Below the pieces are notes generated by a model, which saw nothing but the letters and a program-made list of their open reading frames with translations, was not told the DNA's origin and did no database searches. Position numbers and translations under genes: made by a program. From the NCBI GenBank assembly GCA_963696495.1, contig CAVOKJ010000002.1, forward strand, positions 1,178,001 to 1,242,000: a DNA stretch of 64,000 nucleotides. The letters run 5' to 3'. The stretch comes from Bog-756 sp963696495. Its GTDB lineage: Bacteria; Actinomycetota; Acidimicrobiia; Acidimicrobiales; RAAP-2. This document shows, in pieces, positions 8,511-17,441 of this stretch. The first letter of the stretch is position 1. Every line of letters starts with the position of its first letter.

Positions 8511-10103
8511 TCACCCGCCGCGGCGGGAACCCCCGGCCCGACTCGATGCGCCGCGCTTGGCCCCGACCGGGGCGCCCCGGCGCTGCTCGTGGCCGCCCTT
8601 GGCGCCGCCGGCCCGGCCGGCACCACCGCTCCCGCGCCGCGAGGACGTCGAGCCGGCGACGGGCTTCCCCGATCGGGCCGGGCGGCCCGTCGTCTCCCGA
8701 TTCTCCCAGGCACCCCCGGCGCGCTTCTTCTTCCGACCGTCGCCCGACTGGCCCACCGGTCCGGCTCCGGCCGGCCGGCCGGCGGTCGCCGTGCCGCGAT
8801 GGCGGCCCTCCCCCGGCGATCCGTCCCGGGGAGCGGGGGGCCGGGCCTTCCAGGCCTTGGTGGGGCGCCGGGACCTGTCGGGGCGCCCTCCTCTCGGCTG
8901 GCTCTTCCCGTGCTCGGCGTGGTGGCCGGAGCTGGGACGGCGCGCCGGCGGCTCGCCGATCACCGCGGTCACGGCCGACGGGTCGGGCAGGGTCGTGCCG
9001 ACGGGCACGCCGAGGTCCCGCTGGAGGCGCTTGACGGCGCCGGCCTTGTCCGGGGTGACCAGGGTCACCACCACCCCGGTGGCACCGGCGCGTGCGGTGC
9101 GGCCGGACCGGTGCACGTAGTCCTTGGCATCGGCGGGTGGGTCGAAGTGGACCACGGCGTTGACCCCGTCGACGTGGATCCCACGGGCGGCGACATCGGT
9201 CGCCACCAAGGCATCGACCGCTCCCCGCACGAAGAGGTCCAGCGCCTTCTCGCGCTGCTTCTGGCTCCGGTCGCCGTGGATGGCGGCGGCCCGGATGCCG
9301 CGCTGTTCCAGCTGGCGGGCGATCCGGTCGGTGGCGTGCTTGGTCCGGCTGAACACGATGGTCGGTCCGGCGGCGGCGACCACATCGGCGGTCACGCCCA
9401 CCCGGTCCCCCGAGGAGGCCCGCCAGAATAGGTGGACGGCGGCGCTGGCGTCGTCCTCGTCCACTTCGAGCTCGTGCCGGGCCGGATCGTTCTGGTAACG
9501 GCGGACCAGCACGTCGATGTCCCCGTCCAGGGTGGCGGAGAACAGCAGCGTCTGGCGCGTGGCCGGCGTGAGGTCGAGCAGGCGCTTCACATCGGGCAGG
9601 AACCCCATGTCGGCCATGCGGTCGGCCTCGTCGAGCACGACGATCTCCACGGCATCGAGGCGGATGCTCCCCCGCTCGATCAGGTCGCCCAGCCGACCGG
9701 GACAGGCGACGACCACGTCGACGCCCCGGGACAGTGCCTTCAGCTGGGGACCGTACCCGACACCCCCGTAGAACGAGTCGACCCTGAGGTTGCGCGGCGT
9801 GGCCAGCACCTGGAGCTCGGACGCCACCTGGGCGGCCAGCTCGCGGGTGGGGGTGAGCACCAGCACCCGGGGGTGCTTCGGCCGGGATGCCTTCCCGGTC
9901 AGCCGGGCCACGGCGCCGATGCCGAAGGCCAGCGTCTTGCCCGACCCGGTGGGCGCCTTGCCGCAGACGTCCCGGCCGGCCAGGGCGTCGGGGATGGTCA
10001 TGGTCTGGATGGCGAACGGCTCGGTGATCGACTTCCGGTCGAGCGCGGCGACGATGTCGGAGGGCACGCCGAGGGAGGCGAAGGAAGGCTGCAAGGGGGG
10101 CAT
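8511..10103 (-). CDS. DEAD-box ATP-dependent RNA helicase
   Basis: 530 residues with the full motif series: Q motif (FAIQTMTIPDALAG), motif I APTGSGKT at 50-57, LTPTRELAAQ, motif II DEAD in VLDEADRMADMG, SAT, IVFSRTKHATDR, TDVAARGIHVDGV and HRSGRTARAG. The last 140 or so residues are a basic, Gly/Arg/Pro-rich tail that probably binds RNA without specificity, as in RhlE/CsdA relatives. Likely role in ribosome assembly or mRNA unwinding. A TAACCT box at 10190-10195 would give a leader of about 80 nt. Confidence 0.95.
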   Translation of the reverse strand: MPPLQPSFASLGVPSDIVAALDRKSITEPFAIQTMTIPDALAGRDVCGKAPTGSGKTLAFGIGAVARLTGKASRPKHPRVLVLTPTRELAAQVASELQVLATPRNLRVDSFYGGVGYGPQLKALSRGVDVVVACPGRLGDLIERGSIRLDAVEIVVLDEADRMADMGFLPDVKRLLDLTPATRQTLLFSATLDGDIDVLVRRYQNDPARHELEVDEDDASAAVHLFWRASSGDRVGVTADVVAAAGPTIVFSRTKHATDRIARQLEQRGIRAAAIHGDRSQKQREKALDLFVRGAVDALVATDVAARGIHVDGVNAVVHFDPPADAKDYVHRSGRTARAGATGVVVTLVTPDKAGAVKRLQRDLGVPVGTTLPDPSAVTAVIGEPPARRPSSGHHAEHGKSQPRGGRPDRSRRPTKAWKARPPAPRDGSPGEGRHRGTATAGRPAGAGPVGQSGDGRKKKRAGGAWENRETTGRPARSGKPVAGSTSSRRGSGGAGRAGGAKGGHEQRRGAPVGAKRGASSRAGGSRRGG

Positions 10104-10274
10104 GAGGGTGCTTTCGTGCGACAGGGACGGCCACGGAATGTGGTCCGAGGGGATGGCCTGTCGCCTACACGGCGCACCAGGACCAGCCCAGGTTAGTGCC
10201 TCGGAGCAGCCGATCCTGCGCAGGCCCCCGTCCGCGGCGGGATCGACCCCCGCAAGGGCCCCCGGCGGCCCCGT

Positions 10275-11237
10275 TCAGCCCCCGGCGGGTGCCTGGCGCT
10301 TGCGCACGAATGCCAGCACCGCGGCGGTACCGTCGCCCAGCGTGGTCCACGGCTTCCATCCGAGCTGGATGCCGGCCCGGCTCGGATCGACGCAGTTGCG
10401 CAGGAGCTCCCCCGGACGCAGCGGCTTGAAGTCGACCTGGGGGTCCACGCCGGCCTGGGCGGCCATCTCGCCGTAGAGGGTGTTCACCGAGGTCTCGTGG
10501 CCGGTCCCGATGTTGCAGATGAGGCCACCTCCCTTGGTCGCCGCCCGCACGAAGGCGTCCACCACATCGTCCACATAGACGTAGTCGCGGGTCTGTTCGC
10601 CGTCGCCGAAGATGGTCACCGGCTCCCCCCGGAGCAGGCGCTCGGCGAAGATGGCCACGACGCCCGCCTCGCCGTGGGGATCCTGCCGCGGACCGTAGAC
10701 GTTGGCCAGGGCCAGCGCGGCGAACTCCAGCGAGTGCAGCTCGCGGTAGGCCACCAGGTAGTCGATGACGGCGTTCTTCGACACGCCGTAGGGGGACAGG
10801 GGGCGCCGGGGCAGTGACTCCTTCAGCGGCAGTTCCGAGGGATCGGGCTCACCGTAGATGGTCCCGCCGCTGGCCGCGAACACCACTCGGTCCGACCGGG
10901 CCTGGCGGGCCCCCTCGAGGATGCGCAGGGTGCCGATCAGGTTCACGTCGGCGTCGAACACGGGATCGGCCACCGACCGTCGCACGTCGGCCTGGGCGGC
11001 CAGGTGGAAGATCACCTCCGGGCGCCGTCGAACGATGAGGTCCACCACCTCGGCCGAGCGGATGTCCATCTGGTGGACGGTGAGCTGATGGCCCGCCGAG
11101 GCGCGGGCCCCGGCCAGGTTGGCGAGCGAGCCCGTCGAGAGGTCGTCCACCACGTCGACGGTGTTGCCCTCGGCCAGGAGCCGGTCCACGAGGGTCGAAC
11201 CGATGAAGCCGGCACCTCCCGTGACCATCGCCCTCAT
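10275..11237 (-). CDS. NAD-dependent sugar-nucleotide epimerase, GalE-like
   Basis: 320 residues; GGAGFIGS Rossmann motif at the N-terminus, FHLAAQADVRRS, AASGGTIYGE (catalytic Ser/Thr region) and YGVSK catalytic pair, then RDYVYVDDVV. It resembles UDP-glucose 4-epimerases and related NDP-sugar epimerases of envelope gene clusters. Last gene of the long minus-strand glycan run, 2 nt after the pyrophosphorylase stop. Exact substrate not determinable from sequence. Confidence 0.88.
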   Translation of the reverse strand: MRAMVTGGAGFIGSTLVDRLLAEGNTVDVVDDLSTGSLANLAGARASAGHQLTVHQMDIRSAEVVDLIVRRRPEVIFHLAAQADVRRSVADPVFDADVNLIGTLRILEGARQARSDRVVFAASGGTIYGEPDPSELPLKESLPRRPLSPYGVSKNAVIDYLVAYRELHSLEFAALALANVYGPRQDPHGEAGVVAIFAERLLRGEPVTIFGDGEQTRDYVYVDDVVDAFVRAATKGGGLICNIGTGHETSVNTLYGEMAAQAGVDPQVDFKPLRPGELLRNCVDPSRAGIQLGWKPWTTLGDGTAAVLAFVRKRQAPAGG

Positions 11238-11239
11238 GA

Positions 11240-12331
11240 TCAGGCGCCCGCCGGAACCCGTTCACCGTCGATGACGGTGCCCGAGGCGGTGATGGCGCCG
11301 GCTCCGATCACCGAGATGCCATGGATGACGCACCGTTGGCCGACGATGGCCCCCGGGCCGATCACCGAGCCCTCGACGGTCGCCTTGGAGGCCACCCGCG
11401 CACCGGGGAGGAGCACGGACCCGATCACCGAGGCATTCTCCTCGATCACGGCGCCGGCACCCACCACCGACTCGTCGACGACGGCCCCGGGGGCGACGGA
11501 GGCCCCGGCACCCAGGAGGGAGCGGGCCACCGAGGCGCCATCGACCTCGACCTCGTCGACGCACCACACGCCGGGACCGATCCCCGGATCGAGGTGCGCC
11601 CCCGGAGTGGGCGGGCCGGGGCGTCGGCCCAGCACCAGGTCGCGGTGGGCCCGCAGGTAGGCGTCCGGCGTGCCGGTGTCCAACCAGTAGGCATCAGAGC
11701 CGAGCGCGAAGAGGGTCAGGTCCTTCACCAGGTCGGGGAACGTCTCCCGCTCGATGGACACGCGGCGGCCCTCGGCGATGCGGTCCAGCACCGCCGGTTC
11801 GAACACGTACATCCCGGCGTTGATGAGATTGGTCGGGGCCTCGTCGCGTGGCGGCTTCTCGATGAACGCCTGCACCCGTCCGTCGTCGTCGGTCGGCACC
11901 ACGCCGAAGGCGCTCGGGTCGTCGACCGGGGTGAGGCCGATGGTCGCCTCGGCCCGGCGCAGCCGGTGGAAGTCGACCAGCTCGGTGAGGTCCGAGTCGG
12001 TGAGCACGTCCCCGTTGACGACCACGAAGGTCTCGTCGATGCCGGCGTGCCGGGCGGCGAAGCCGATGGCCCCGGCCGTGTCGAGGGGTGTCGGCTCCAC
12101 GGCGTAGGTCAGGCGCACCCCGGCGATGGTCCCGCTCGGATAGGCACTGATGAAGGCGTCCGGACGGTACCCGAGGGACAGCACGGCCTCCTCGATCCCG
12201 TGATCGGCCAGATGCCCGATGACCCGCTCGATCATGGGCTGCTCGACCACCGGGAGCATCTGCTTCGGCGTGGTCAGCGTCAGAGGACGCAAGCGAGTGC
12301 CCTCGCCACCCACCAGGACGACTGCCCTCAC
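11240..12331 (-). CDS. NDP-sugar pyrophosphorylase with left-handed beta-helix tail
   Basis: 363 residues. The N-terminal domain starts MRAVVLVGGEGTRLRPLT with TPKQMLPV, the nucleotidyltransferase signature of mannose-1-phosphate guanylyltransferase and RmlA/GalU relatives; VVNGDVLTDSDL is the metal site and FIEKP the sugar-binding strand. From about residue 250 imperfect hexapeptide repeats (GAGASVAPGAVV, GPGAIVGQRC) predict a beta-helix acyl- or sugar-binding tail. GTG start overlaps the upstream stop as GTGA. Could supply GDP-mannose, dTDP-glucose or UDP-glucose to this cluster; the tail favours the ManC-like group. Confidence 0.87.
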   Translation of the reverse strand: MRAVVLVGGEGTRLRPLTLTTPKQMLPVVEQPMIERVIGHLADHGIEEAVLSLGYRPDAFISAYPSGTIAGVRLTYAVEPTPLDTAGAIGFAARHAGIDETFVVVNGDVLTDSDLTELVDFHRLRRAEATIGLTPVDDPSAFGVVPTDDDGRVQAFIEKPPRDEAPTNLINAGMYVFEPAVLDRIAEGRRVSIERETFPDLVKDLTLFALGSDAYWLDTGTPDAYLRAHRDLVLGRRPGPPTPGAHLDPGIGPGVWCVDEVEVDGASVARSLLGAGASVAPGAVVDESVVGAGAVIEENASVIGSVLLPGARVASKATVEGSVIGPGAIVGQRCVIHGISVIGAGAITASGTVIDGERVPAGA

Positions 12332-13113
12332 TTCGTGCTTCCGCCGGAACTCTTCGTGGTGGTGGTGGTCGGGACGGTGGTCGAGGTCGGCGTGGGGGCG
12401 GTCGTGGAGGGGGTGGCCGGGGTGGTCGTCGCCGTGCTCGAGCTCTCGAGGGCGTTGAGCAGGGCGGTGATCGCCGTGGCCGGGGGCTTCGGGACGTCGG
12501 CGGTGGCCGGCACGAATGCCATGGTGATCAGCTGGCCGTTGGTGAACAGCAGGTCCTGGGGATCGCCGCTGGTCTCGGTGCCCTTGCCGTTGGACTCCGG
12601 ACTGGACCAGCTGTCGACGATGACCACGCCCGGCTTGCCGGAGTCAGGCGTTCCCTTGGGACAGACATCGCCGTTGCTGTACAGGGTCTTACCCGGGTAC
12701 TGGAGCGTGGAGGAGGTGAGGACGAGGCCCTTGTAGCCGGAGACGAACTTGCCGAGGGTGGCGTTGGCCCCCGACTCGGAGCTGTTCTTCGGTGCGACGG
12801 TCAGCACGCCGTTGCCGTTGGCGGTCAGCCCGGTCGTCGCCGTGTTCGTGCTGACCGGCAGGTCGGGCTCCACGGTGCCGCACACGTCGATGCCCAGGGC
12901 GGCGTGCCACACCTGGCTCGTCGTCGGTGGGCCGGCCGACGAGGCCACCCGGTGGGTGTTCTGGTACCGGCTCAACCCGATGAGCGCCAGGCCCACCACG
13001 CAGATCACGACCAGGCTGGCGTACCAATTGACCGGCATCTGGCCGCGATAGGTGCGGCCACCGCCCGTGGTGGCGGCTCGCTCCACCCATTTGCCCGTCT
13101 GGTTGCTCGGCAT
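12328..13113 (-). CDS. Membrane-anchored protein with Ser/Thr/Pro-rich tail, unknown
   Basis: 261 residues. A cytoplasmic stretch of about 28 residues precedes one membrane helix (WYASLVVICVVGLALIGL, about 30-47), so most of the protein should be outside. Two Cys (in IDVCGTV and GDVCPKG) could pair. The C-terminus is low-complexity Thr/Pro/Ser (about residues 215-255), typical of wall-spanning linkers. No family recognised. It sits inside the glycan operon between a GT2 enzyme and the pyrophosphorylase, with a 4-nt overlap, so a role in envelope assembly is plausible. Confidence 0.8.
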   Translation of the reverse strand: MPSNQTGKWVERAATTGGGRTYRGQMPVNWYASLVVICVVGLALIGLSRYQNTHRVASSAGPPTTSQVWHAALGIDVCGTVEPDLPVSTNTATTGLTANGNGVLTVAPKNSSESGANATLGKFVSGYKGLVLTSSTLQYPGKTLYSNGDVCPKGTPDSGKPGVVIVDSWSSPESNGKGTETSGDPQDLLFTNGQLITMAFVPATADVPKPPATAITALLNALESSSTATTTPATPSTTAPTPTSTTVPTTTTTKSSGGSTK

Positions 13114-13162
13114 GATCGGAGGACACCCTACAGCCTGGGCTCCGGGGCCCGGCGACGCCCGG

Positions 13163-14065
13163 TCACGTCGCCGTGGCCCGGGCCAGGCAGGCCAGGGCGG
13201 CCCGCACCGCGATCCCGAGCGCCACCGCCGGCAGGAGGACGCGCCTCCATCCCCGGGTCGAACGGGCGGCGAACCGCAACAGGGATCGGTGGTGTTCGGC
13301 GATCATCCGGTACGGGTGGCGATCCGTGGACACGCCCTGGAGGTGGGTCACCTCGGCGGTGGGCGCGTAGCCGACACGCCAGCCCGCCTGGCCGAGACGC
13401 CAGCAGAGGTCCACGTCCTCGGCGTACATGAAGTAGGACTCGTCGAAGCCGCCGACCTGCTCGAAGGCGGCGCGCCGGACGAGGAAGCACGCCCCCGACA
13501 CCCAGTCCACCCGCTGCGGCCCGACGTCGGAGCCGGTCAGCCCCGCCTGCTGGTAGGAGCGGGTGAAGCGGTTGTCCGGGGCGAAGATGCCCAACACGGC
13601 GTGTCCGGCGGCGTCGACCATCGACGGGAAGCGCCGGGCGGAGGGATAGCGGTCGCCTCCGGGCGTCCGGACCAGCGGGCCCACCAGTGCGCACCCGGCG
13701 TCGTCCTCCAGCACCTTCGACAGGGCGGCCAGCACCCCGGGTCGCACGACGAGGTCCGGATTGCACACCAGCACCGACGGGGCGGTCGTCGCCGCCACGC
13801 CCCGGTTCGCCGCCGCCCCGTAGCCGAGGTTGCGGCCGGTGACCAGCAGCCGGGCGTCCGGGACGGCCCGGGCCAGCTCGTCGACGGAGCCGTCCGTCGA
13901 ACCGTTGTCGACGACCACCAGCTCGCTCGGGTGCTCGTCCCGCCAGCCCTCCACACAGGCCCGCAGCGCCGGGCCCGACTCGTAGTTCACGACGACCACG
14001 GCGGTGCCGTCGAGGGGCGGGGGCACCGGAGGACGAGCGTCGCGCCCCTGGGCGCGCCCGGTCAC
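13163..14065 (-). CDS. GT2-family glycosyltransferase, rhamnosyltransferase-like
   Basis: 300 residues; GTG start overlapping the upstream stop as GTGA. VVVVNYESGPALRAC, VVVDNGSTDGS, NLGYGAAANRG and CNPDLVV (DXD-equivalent) give the GT-A core; GGFDESYFMYAEDVDLCWRL is the WbbL-type acceptor motif. A C-terminal hydrophobic segment (about 275-293) may tether it to the membrane. In actinobacteria WbbL-like enzymes add rhamnose to a polyprenyl-linked acceptor, which fits the rmlB and rmlD genes nearby. Confidence 0.88.
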   Translation of the reverse strand: MTGRAQGRDARPPVPPPLDGTAVVVVNYESGPALRACVEGWRDEHPSELVVVDNGSTDGSVDELARAVPDARLLVTGRNLGYGAAANRGVAATTAPSVLVCNPDLVVRPGVLAALSKVLEDDAGCALVGPLVRTPGGDRYPSARRFPSMVDAAGHAVLGIFAPDNRFTRSYQQAGLTGSDVGPQRVDWVSGACFLVRRAAFEQVGGFDESYFMYAEDVDLCWRLGQAGWRVGYAPTAEVTHLQGVSTDRHPYRMIAEHHRSLLRFAARSTRGWRRVLLPAVALGIAVRAALACLARATAT

Positions 14066-14805
14066 GCGTCGGGCCGGGTGAACCGGTACTTGACCAGGGC
14101 CCGGAGGGCCCCGAACCCGTCACGCCAGGTGATCTTCTTGCCCTCGTCCTCCTCACGGCCGGCGTAGGAGATCGGGACCTCGTAGATGCGGTAGCCGCGA
14201 CGCAGCACCTTGGCGGTGATCTCGGGCTCGAAGTCGAACCGGTCGGACTCGATGGTGATCCCCTCGAGGACCCGGCGGTCGAACAGCTTGTAACACGTCT
14301 CCATGTCCGACAGGGTCGAGGAGTAGAGCACGTTGGTGACGAGGGAGAGGAAGCGGTTGCCGATCCAGTGGAGGGGCATCATGTTCTTGCGCTCACCGGT
14401 GAACCTGCTGCCGTAGACCACCTGGGACTTCCCCCGCAGGATGGGATCGAGCAGCTTGGGCCAGTCCTCGGGGTCGTACTCGAGGTCGGCGTCCTGCACG
14501 AGCACGAGGTCGCCGCGCACCGACTCCATGCCGGTCCTGATGGCTGCCCCCTTGCCCCGGTTCTGCGCGTGGCTGATCACCCGGACGGTCGAGTCACCCA
14601 GGGCGGCCAGCACCTTGTCGGTGCCGTCCGACGACCCGTCGTCCACCACGATCACCTCGATGTCGAGGGGGAGCTGGACGGCTCGGATGCGCCGGATCAC
14701 CTCGGCGACGGTGACACGCTCGTTGAAGACGGGCACGATGACCGACAGCGTGGCGTACCGATGGGCCTCGCTCCCCGACGCACCGGGGGTGTCTCCGTCA
14801 GCCAT
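14062..14805 (-). CDS. Polyprenyl-phosphate sugar transferase-like GT2 enzyme (DPM1-like)
   Basis: 247 residues. LSVIVPVFNERVTV, VIVVDDGSSDGTDK, NRGKGAAIRTGM and VLVQDADLEYDPEDW match dolichol-phosphate mannose/glucose synthase-type GT2 proteins without membrane domains. These load a sugar onto polyprenyl phosphate as a donor for reactions outside the membrane. I chose the ATG at 14805 because GAGGAG precedes it; the frame opens at 14850. Translationally coupled (GTGA) to the next GT2 gene. Confidence 0.87.
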   Translation of the reverse strand: MADGDTPGASGSEAHRYATLSVIVPVFNERVTVAEVIRRIRAVQLPLDIEVIVVDDGSSDGTDKVLAALGDSTVRVISHAQNRGKGAAIRTGMESVRGDLVLVQDADLEYDPEDWPKLLDPILRGKSQVVYGSRFTGERKNMMPLHWIGNRFLSLVTNVLYSSTLSDMETCYKLFDRRVLEGITIESDRFDFEPEITAKVLRRGYRIYEVPISYAGREEDEGKKITWRDGFGALRALVKYRFTRPDA

Positions 14806-14861
14806 GGTGTCGGTCTCCTCGGTCGAAGCGTCGGGCCGGATCGGAACCACTTGCTACCACG

Positions 14862-15845
14862 TCAGCGGTCCTCCGGGCCCACGGCCGGCGCGGGGAACGG
14901 CGCCGGCAGACTGGTGTCCTCGGCCAGGTACGCCGCCGTTCGGGCCAGGCCCTCCATCAATCCGGTGGTCGGCTCCCAGGCCAGTGCCGTCTTGGCCAGC
15001 GAGATGTCCGGCCTCCGCCGGGTGGGGTCGTCGACCGGCAACGGCAGATGGACGATCTCCGAGCTGGAGCCGAGCAGCTCGATCACCGTCTGGGCGAGCT
15101 CGAGGACGGTGTACTCGTCGGGATTGCCGATGTTGACCGGGCCGGTCACCGACGAGTCGAACATGGCGATCAGCCCGCGGACCTCGTCCTCCACGTAGCA
15201 GAGGCTCCTCGTCTGGCTGCCGTCGCCGTAGACGGTGATCGCCTCCCCGCGCATGGCCTGGAGCAGGAAGTTGGAGACGACCCGGCCGTCGTCGGGCCTC
15301 AGCCTCGGCCCGTAGGTGTTGAAGATCCTGACGATCCCCACGTCGGTGCCGAGGGCGCGGTGGTGGGCCATGGTCAGCGCCTCGGCGAACCGCTTGGCCT
15401 CGTCGTAGACGCTCCGGGGGCCGACCGGGTTCACCCGGCCCCAGTAGGCCTCCGACTGGGGGTGGACCTCGGGATCGCCGTAGACCTCGCTGGTCGATGC
15501 CAGGAGGAAGCGGGCGCCGTTGCGCCGGGCGAGCTCGAGACCCCGACGGGTCCCCTCGCTCCCGACCGCCAGGGTCTCCAGCGGGCGGGCCAGGTAGTCG
15601 GGCGGGGAGGCCGGGCTGGCCAGGTTGAACACACCGCCCACCGGTCCCTCGACGGGCAGTTCCTGGGAGACGTCGGCCTCCACCAGGCTGAACCGCGGGT
15701 GGTGGCGAAGATGGGCCACGTTGGCGGGGCGGCCGGTCGAGAAGTCGTCCACGCACACGACGTGCTCACCGCGATCGAGCAGCTGATCGCAGAGATGGGA
15801 GCCCAGGAAGCCGCCACCGCCCAACACGACCAGGGCACCGCTCAT
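14862..15845 (-). CDS. UDP-glucuronate decarboxylase (UDP-xylose synthase)-like
   Basis: 327 residues from the ATG at 15845, which overlaps the UDP-glucose dehydrogenase stop as ATGA. GGGGFLGSHLCDQLL, FNLASPASPPDYLARPLETL, STSEVYGDPEVHPQ and the catalytic YDEAK are the UXS signature; RIFNTYGPRLRPDDGRV follows. It converts UDP-glucuronate to UDP-xylose (or the 4-keto intermediate). Being coupled to the enzyme that makes UDP-glucuronate strongly supports the assignment. Confidence 0.92.
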   Translation of the reverse strand: MSGALVVLGGGGFLGSHLCDQLLDRGEHVVCVDDFSTGRPANVAHLRHHPRFSLVEADVSQELPVEGPVGGVFNLASPASPPDYLARPLETLAVGSEGTRRGLELARRNGARFLLASTSEVYGDPEVHPQSEAYWGRVNPVGPRSVYDEAKRFAEALTMAHHRALGTDVGIVRIFNTYGPRLRPDDGRVVSNFLLQAMRGEAITVYGDGSQTRSLCYVEDEVRGLIAMFDSSVTGPVNIGNPDEYTVLELAQTVIELLGSSSEIVHLPLPVDDPTRRRPDISLAKTALAWEPTTGLMEGLARTAAYLAEDTSLPAPFPAPAVGPEDR

Positions 15846-17308
15846 CGGCGCCCGATCCCGGTGTACTCGAAGCCGATTCTCCGCAGCTGGGCCGGATCGA
15901 GGAGGTTCCGGGCGTCGACCATCACCGGCTCGGCCATCGTGGACAGCACCTTGGTGAAGTCGAGCCAGCGGAACTGGTCCCACTCGGTCAGCACCACGGT
16001 GGCCGCCGCCCCCTCGCACGCCACGTAGGCGTCCGGGAAGGCACGGACGGCGTCCGCCGGGCCCAGCCCGTCGTCACCGGCGAGTCCCGGCAGCTCGCCG
16101 ACGGCGACGGACGGCTCGCCGACCGGCACGACCACGGTGGGGTCGAAGACCCTCACGACGGCGCGGCCGGCGACGAGGCGGCGCACCACCTCGACGGCGG
16201 GTGAATTACGCAGGTCGTCGGTCCCCGCTTTGAAGGTGAGGCCCCACACGGCCACCACCGCATCCGTCAGGTCGCCGCCCACCGCCGACCGGACCTTCTC
16301 GACCACGCGGACGAACTGCTCCTCGTTGGTGGCGATGGCCCCCTTGAGGAAGGAGAAGTCGTAACCGGCCTGTTCGGCGATGTGGACGAGGGCCCTCGTG
16401 TCCTTGGGGAGGCAGCTGCCGCCCCATCCGGGTCCCGGCCGCAGGTACTCGAACCCGATGCGCCTGTCGTAACCCAGGCCGAGGATGACGTCCCGCACGT
16501 CGGCGCCGACGGCCTCGCACAGCCCGGCGACGGCGTTCACGAAACTCAGCTTGGTGGCGAGGAAGGCGTTCGAGGCGTACTTGATGGTCTCCGCCGTGGC
16601 GGCATCGGTGATCAGGAGCGGGGCGTGGGTGCCGGCGAACAGGTCGCCGACCCTCGCCGCCGCCGACTGGTCGTCGGCACCGACCACGATGCGCTCGGGA
16701 TGGAGGCTGTCGGGGACGGCGGTCCCCTCGCGCAGGAACTCCGGGTTGGACACCACCTTGATGTCGTGGCGGCCGAGCACCCTCTCGACCACCAGGGTCG
16801 AGCCCACGGGGACGGTCGACTTGTTGACGATGACCGTGCCGGGCCGGAGGTGGGGCGCGATCTCCTTGGCCACCGCCTCCACGTAGGAGAGGTCCGCCGA
16901 CCCGTCGGTACCCTGGGGAGTGGGGACGCACAGGAAGACGAACTCGGCATCCTCGACGGCGGCGGTCGCCCCCACGACGAACCGGAGTCGGCCCGCCGCC
17001 TGCCCCTCGCGCACCAGCTCCTCGAGATGGTCCTCGACGATGGGCACCCTCCCCCCCTCGAGCATGGCCACCTTGGCCGGGTCGGCGTCCCCGCACGTCA
17101 CCGTGTGTCCGAGGTGGGCCAGCGTGGCGGCCGTCGGAAGGCCCACGTAGCCGACTCCGATCACCGCCACCGTGGTGCCCCGGCCATGGGGCAGCACCCG
17201 GACGGCTGCGCCACCGTGCCCGAAGTAGGCGCCAGCCGAGCCCGACGCCGAACGCGCTCCCGGGCCGGGCGTTTCGCCCTGGGTGCCTTCTGAATTCTTC
17301 GACATCAC
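15842..17308 (-). CDS. ugd: UDP-glucose 6-dehydrogenase
   Basis: 488 residues. The Rossmann motif VIGVGYVGLPTA is at about 49-60, VPTPQGTDGSADLSYVE and NKSTVPVGS follow, and GGSCLPKD holds the catalytic Cys (about residue 299). It oxidises UDP-glucose to UDP-glucuronate with two NAD. The first 44 residues (Gly/Ser-rich) are an extra, probably disordered, extension, so translation may start further in. Overlaps the UDP-glucuronate decarboxylase gene by 4 nt, a two-step UDP-xylose module. Confidence 0.94.
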   Translation of the reverse strand: MMSKNSEGTQGETPGPGARSASGSAGAYFGHGGAAVRVLPHGRGTTVAVIGVGYVGLPTAATLAHLGHTVTCGDADPAKVAMLEGGRVPIVEDHLEELVREGQAAGRLRFVVGATAAVEDAEFVFLCVPTPQGTDGSADLSYVEAVAKEIAPHLRPGTVIVNKSTVPVGSTLVVERVLGRHDIKVVSNPEFLREGTAVPDSLHPERIVVGADDQSAAARVGDLFAGTHAPLLITDAATAETIKYASNAFLATKLSFVNAVAGLCEAVGADVRDVILGLGYDRRIGFEYLRPGPGWGGSCLPKDTRALVHIAEQAGYDFSFLKGAIATNEEQFVRVVEKVRSAVGGDLTDAVVAVWGLTFKAGTDDLRNSPAVEVVRRLVAGRAVVRVFDPTVVVPVGEPSVAVGELPGLAGDDGLGPADAVRAFPDAYVACEGAAATVVLTEWDQFRWLDFTKVLSTMAEPVMVDARNLLDPAQLRRIGFEYTGIGRR

Positions 17309-17441
17309 CGACCGGTCCCCGTCATCGTCGCTGCCTCGTTGGGGCCGTGCCGCCCCTTCCCATCTCGGCTCGTCGCCCGCGATTCTGTAGCGATACGGCC
17401 GGGCAGGGGCTGCGTCCTGCGTCGACGTCCTCCACCGGCGC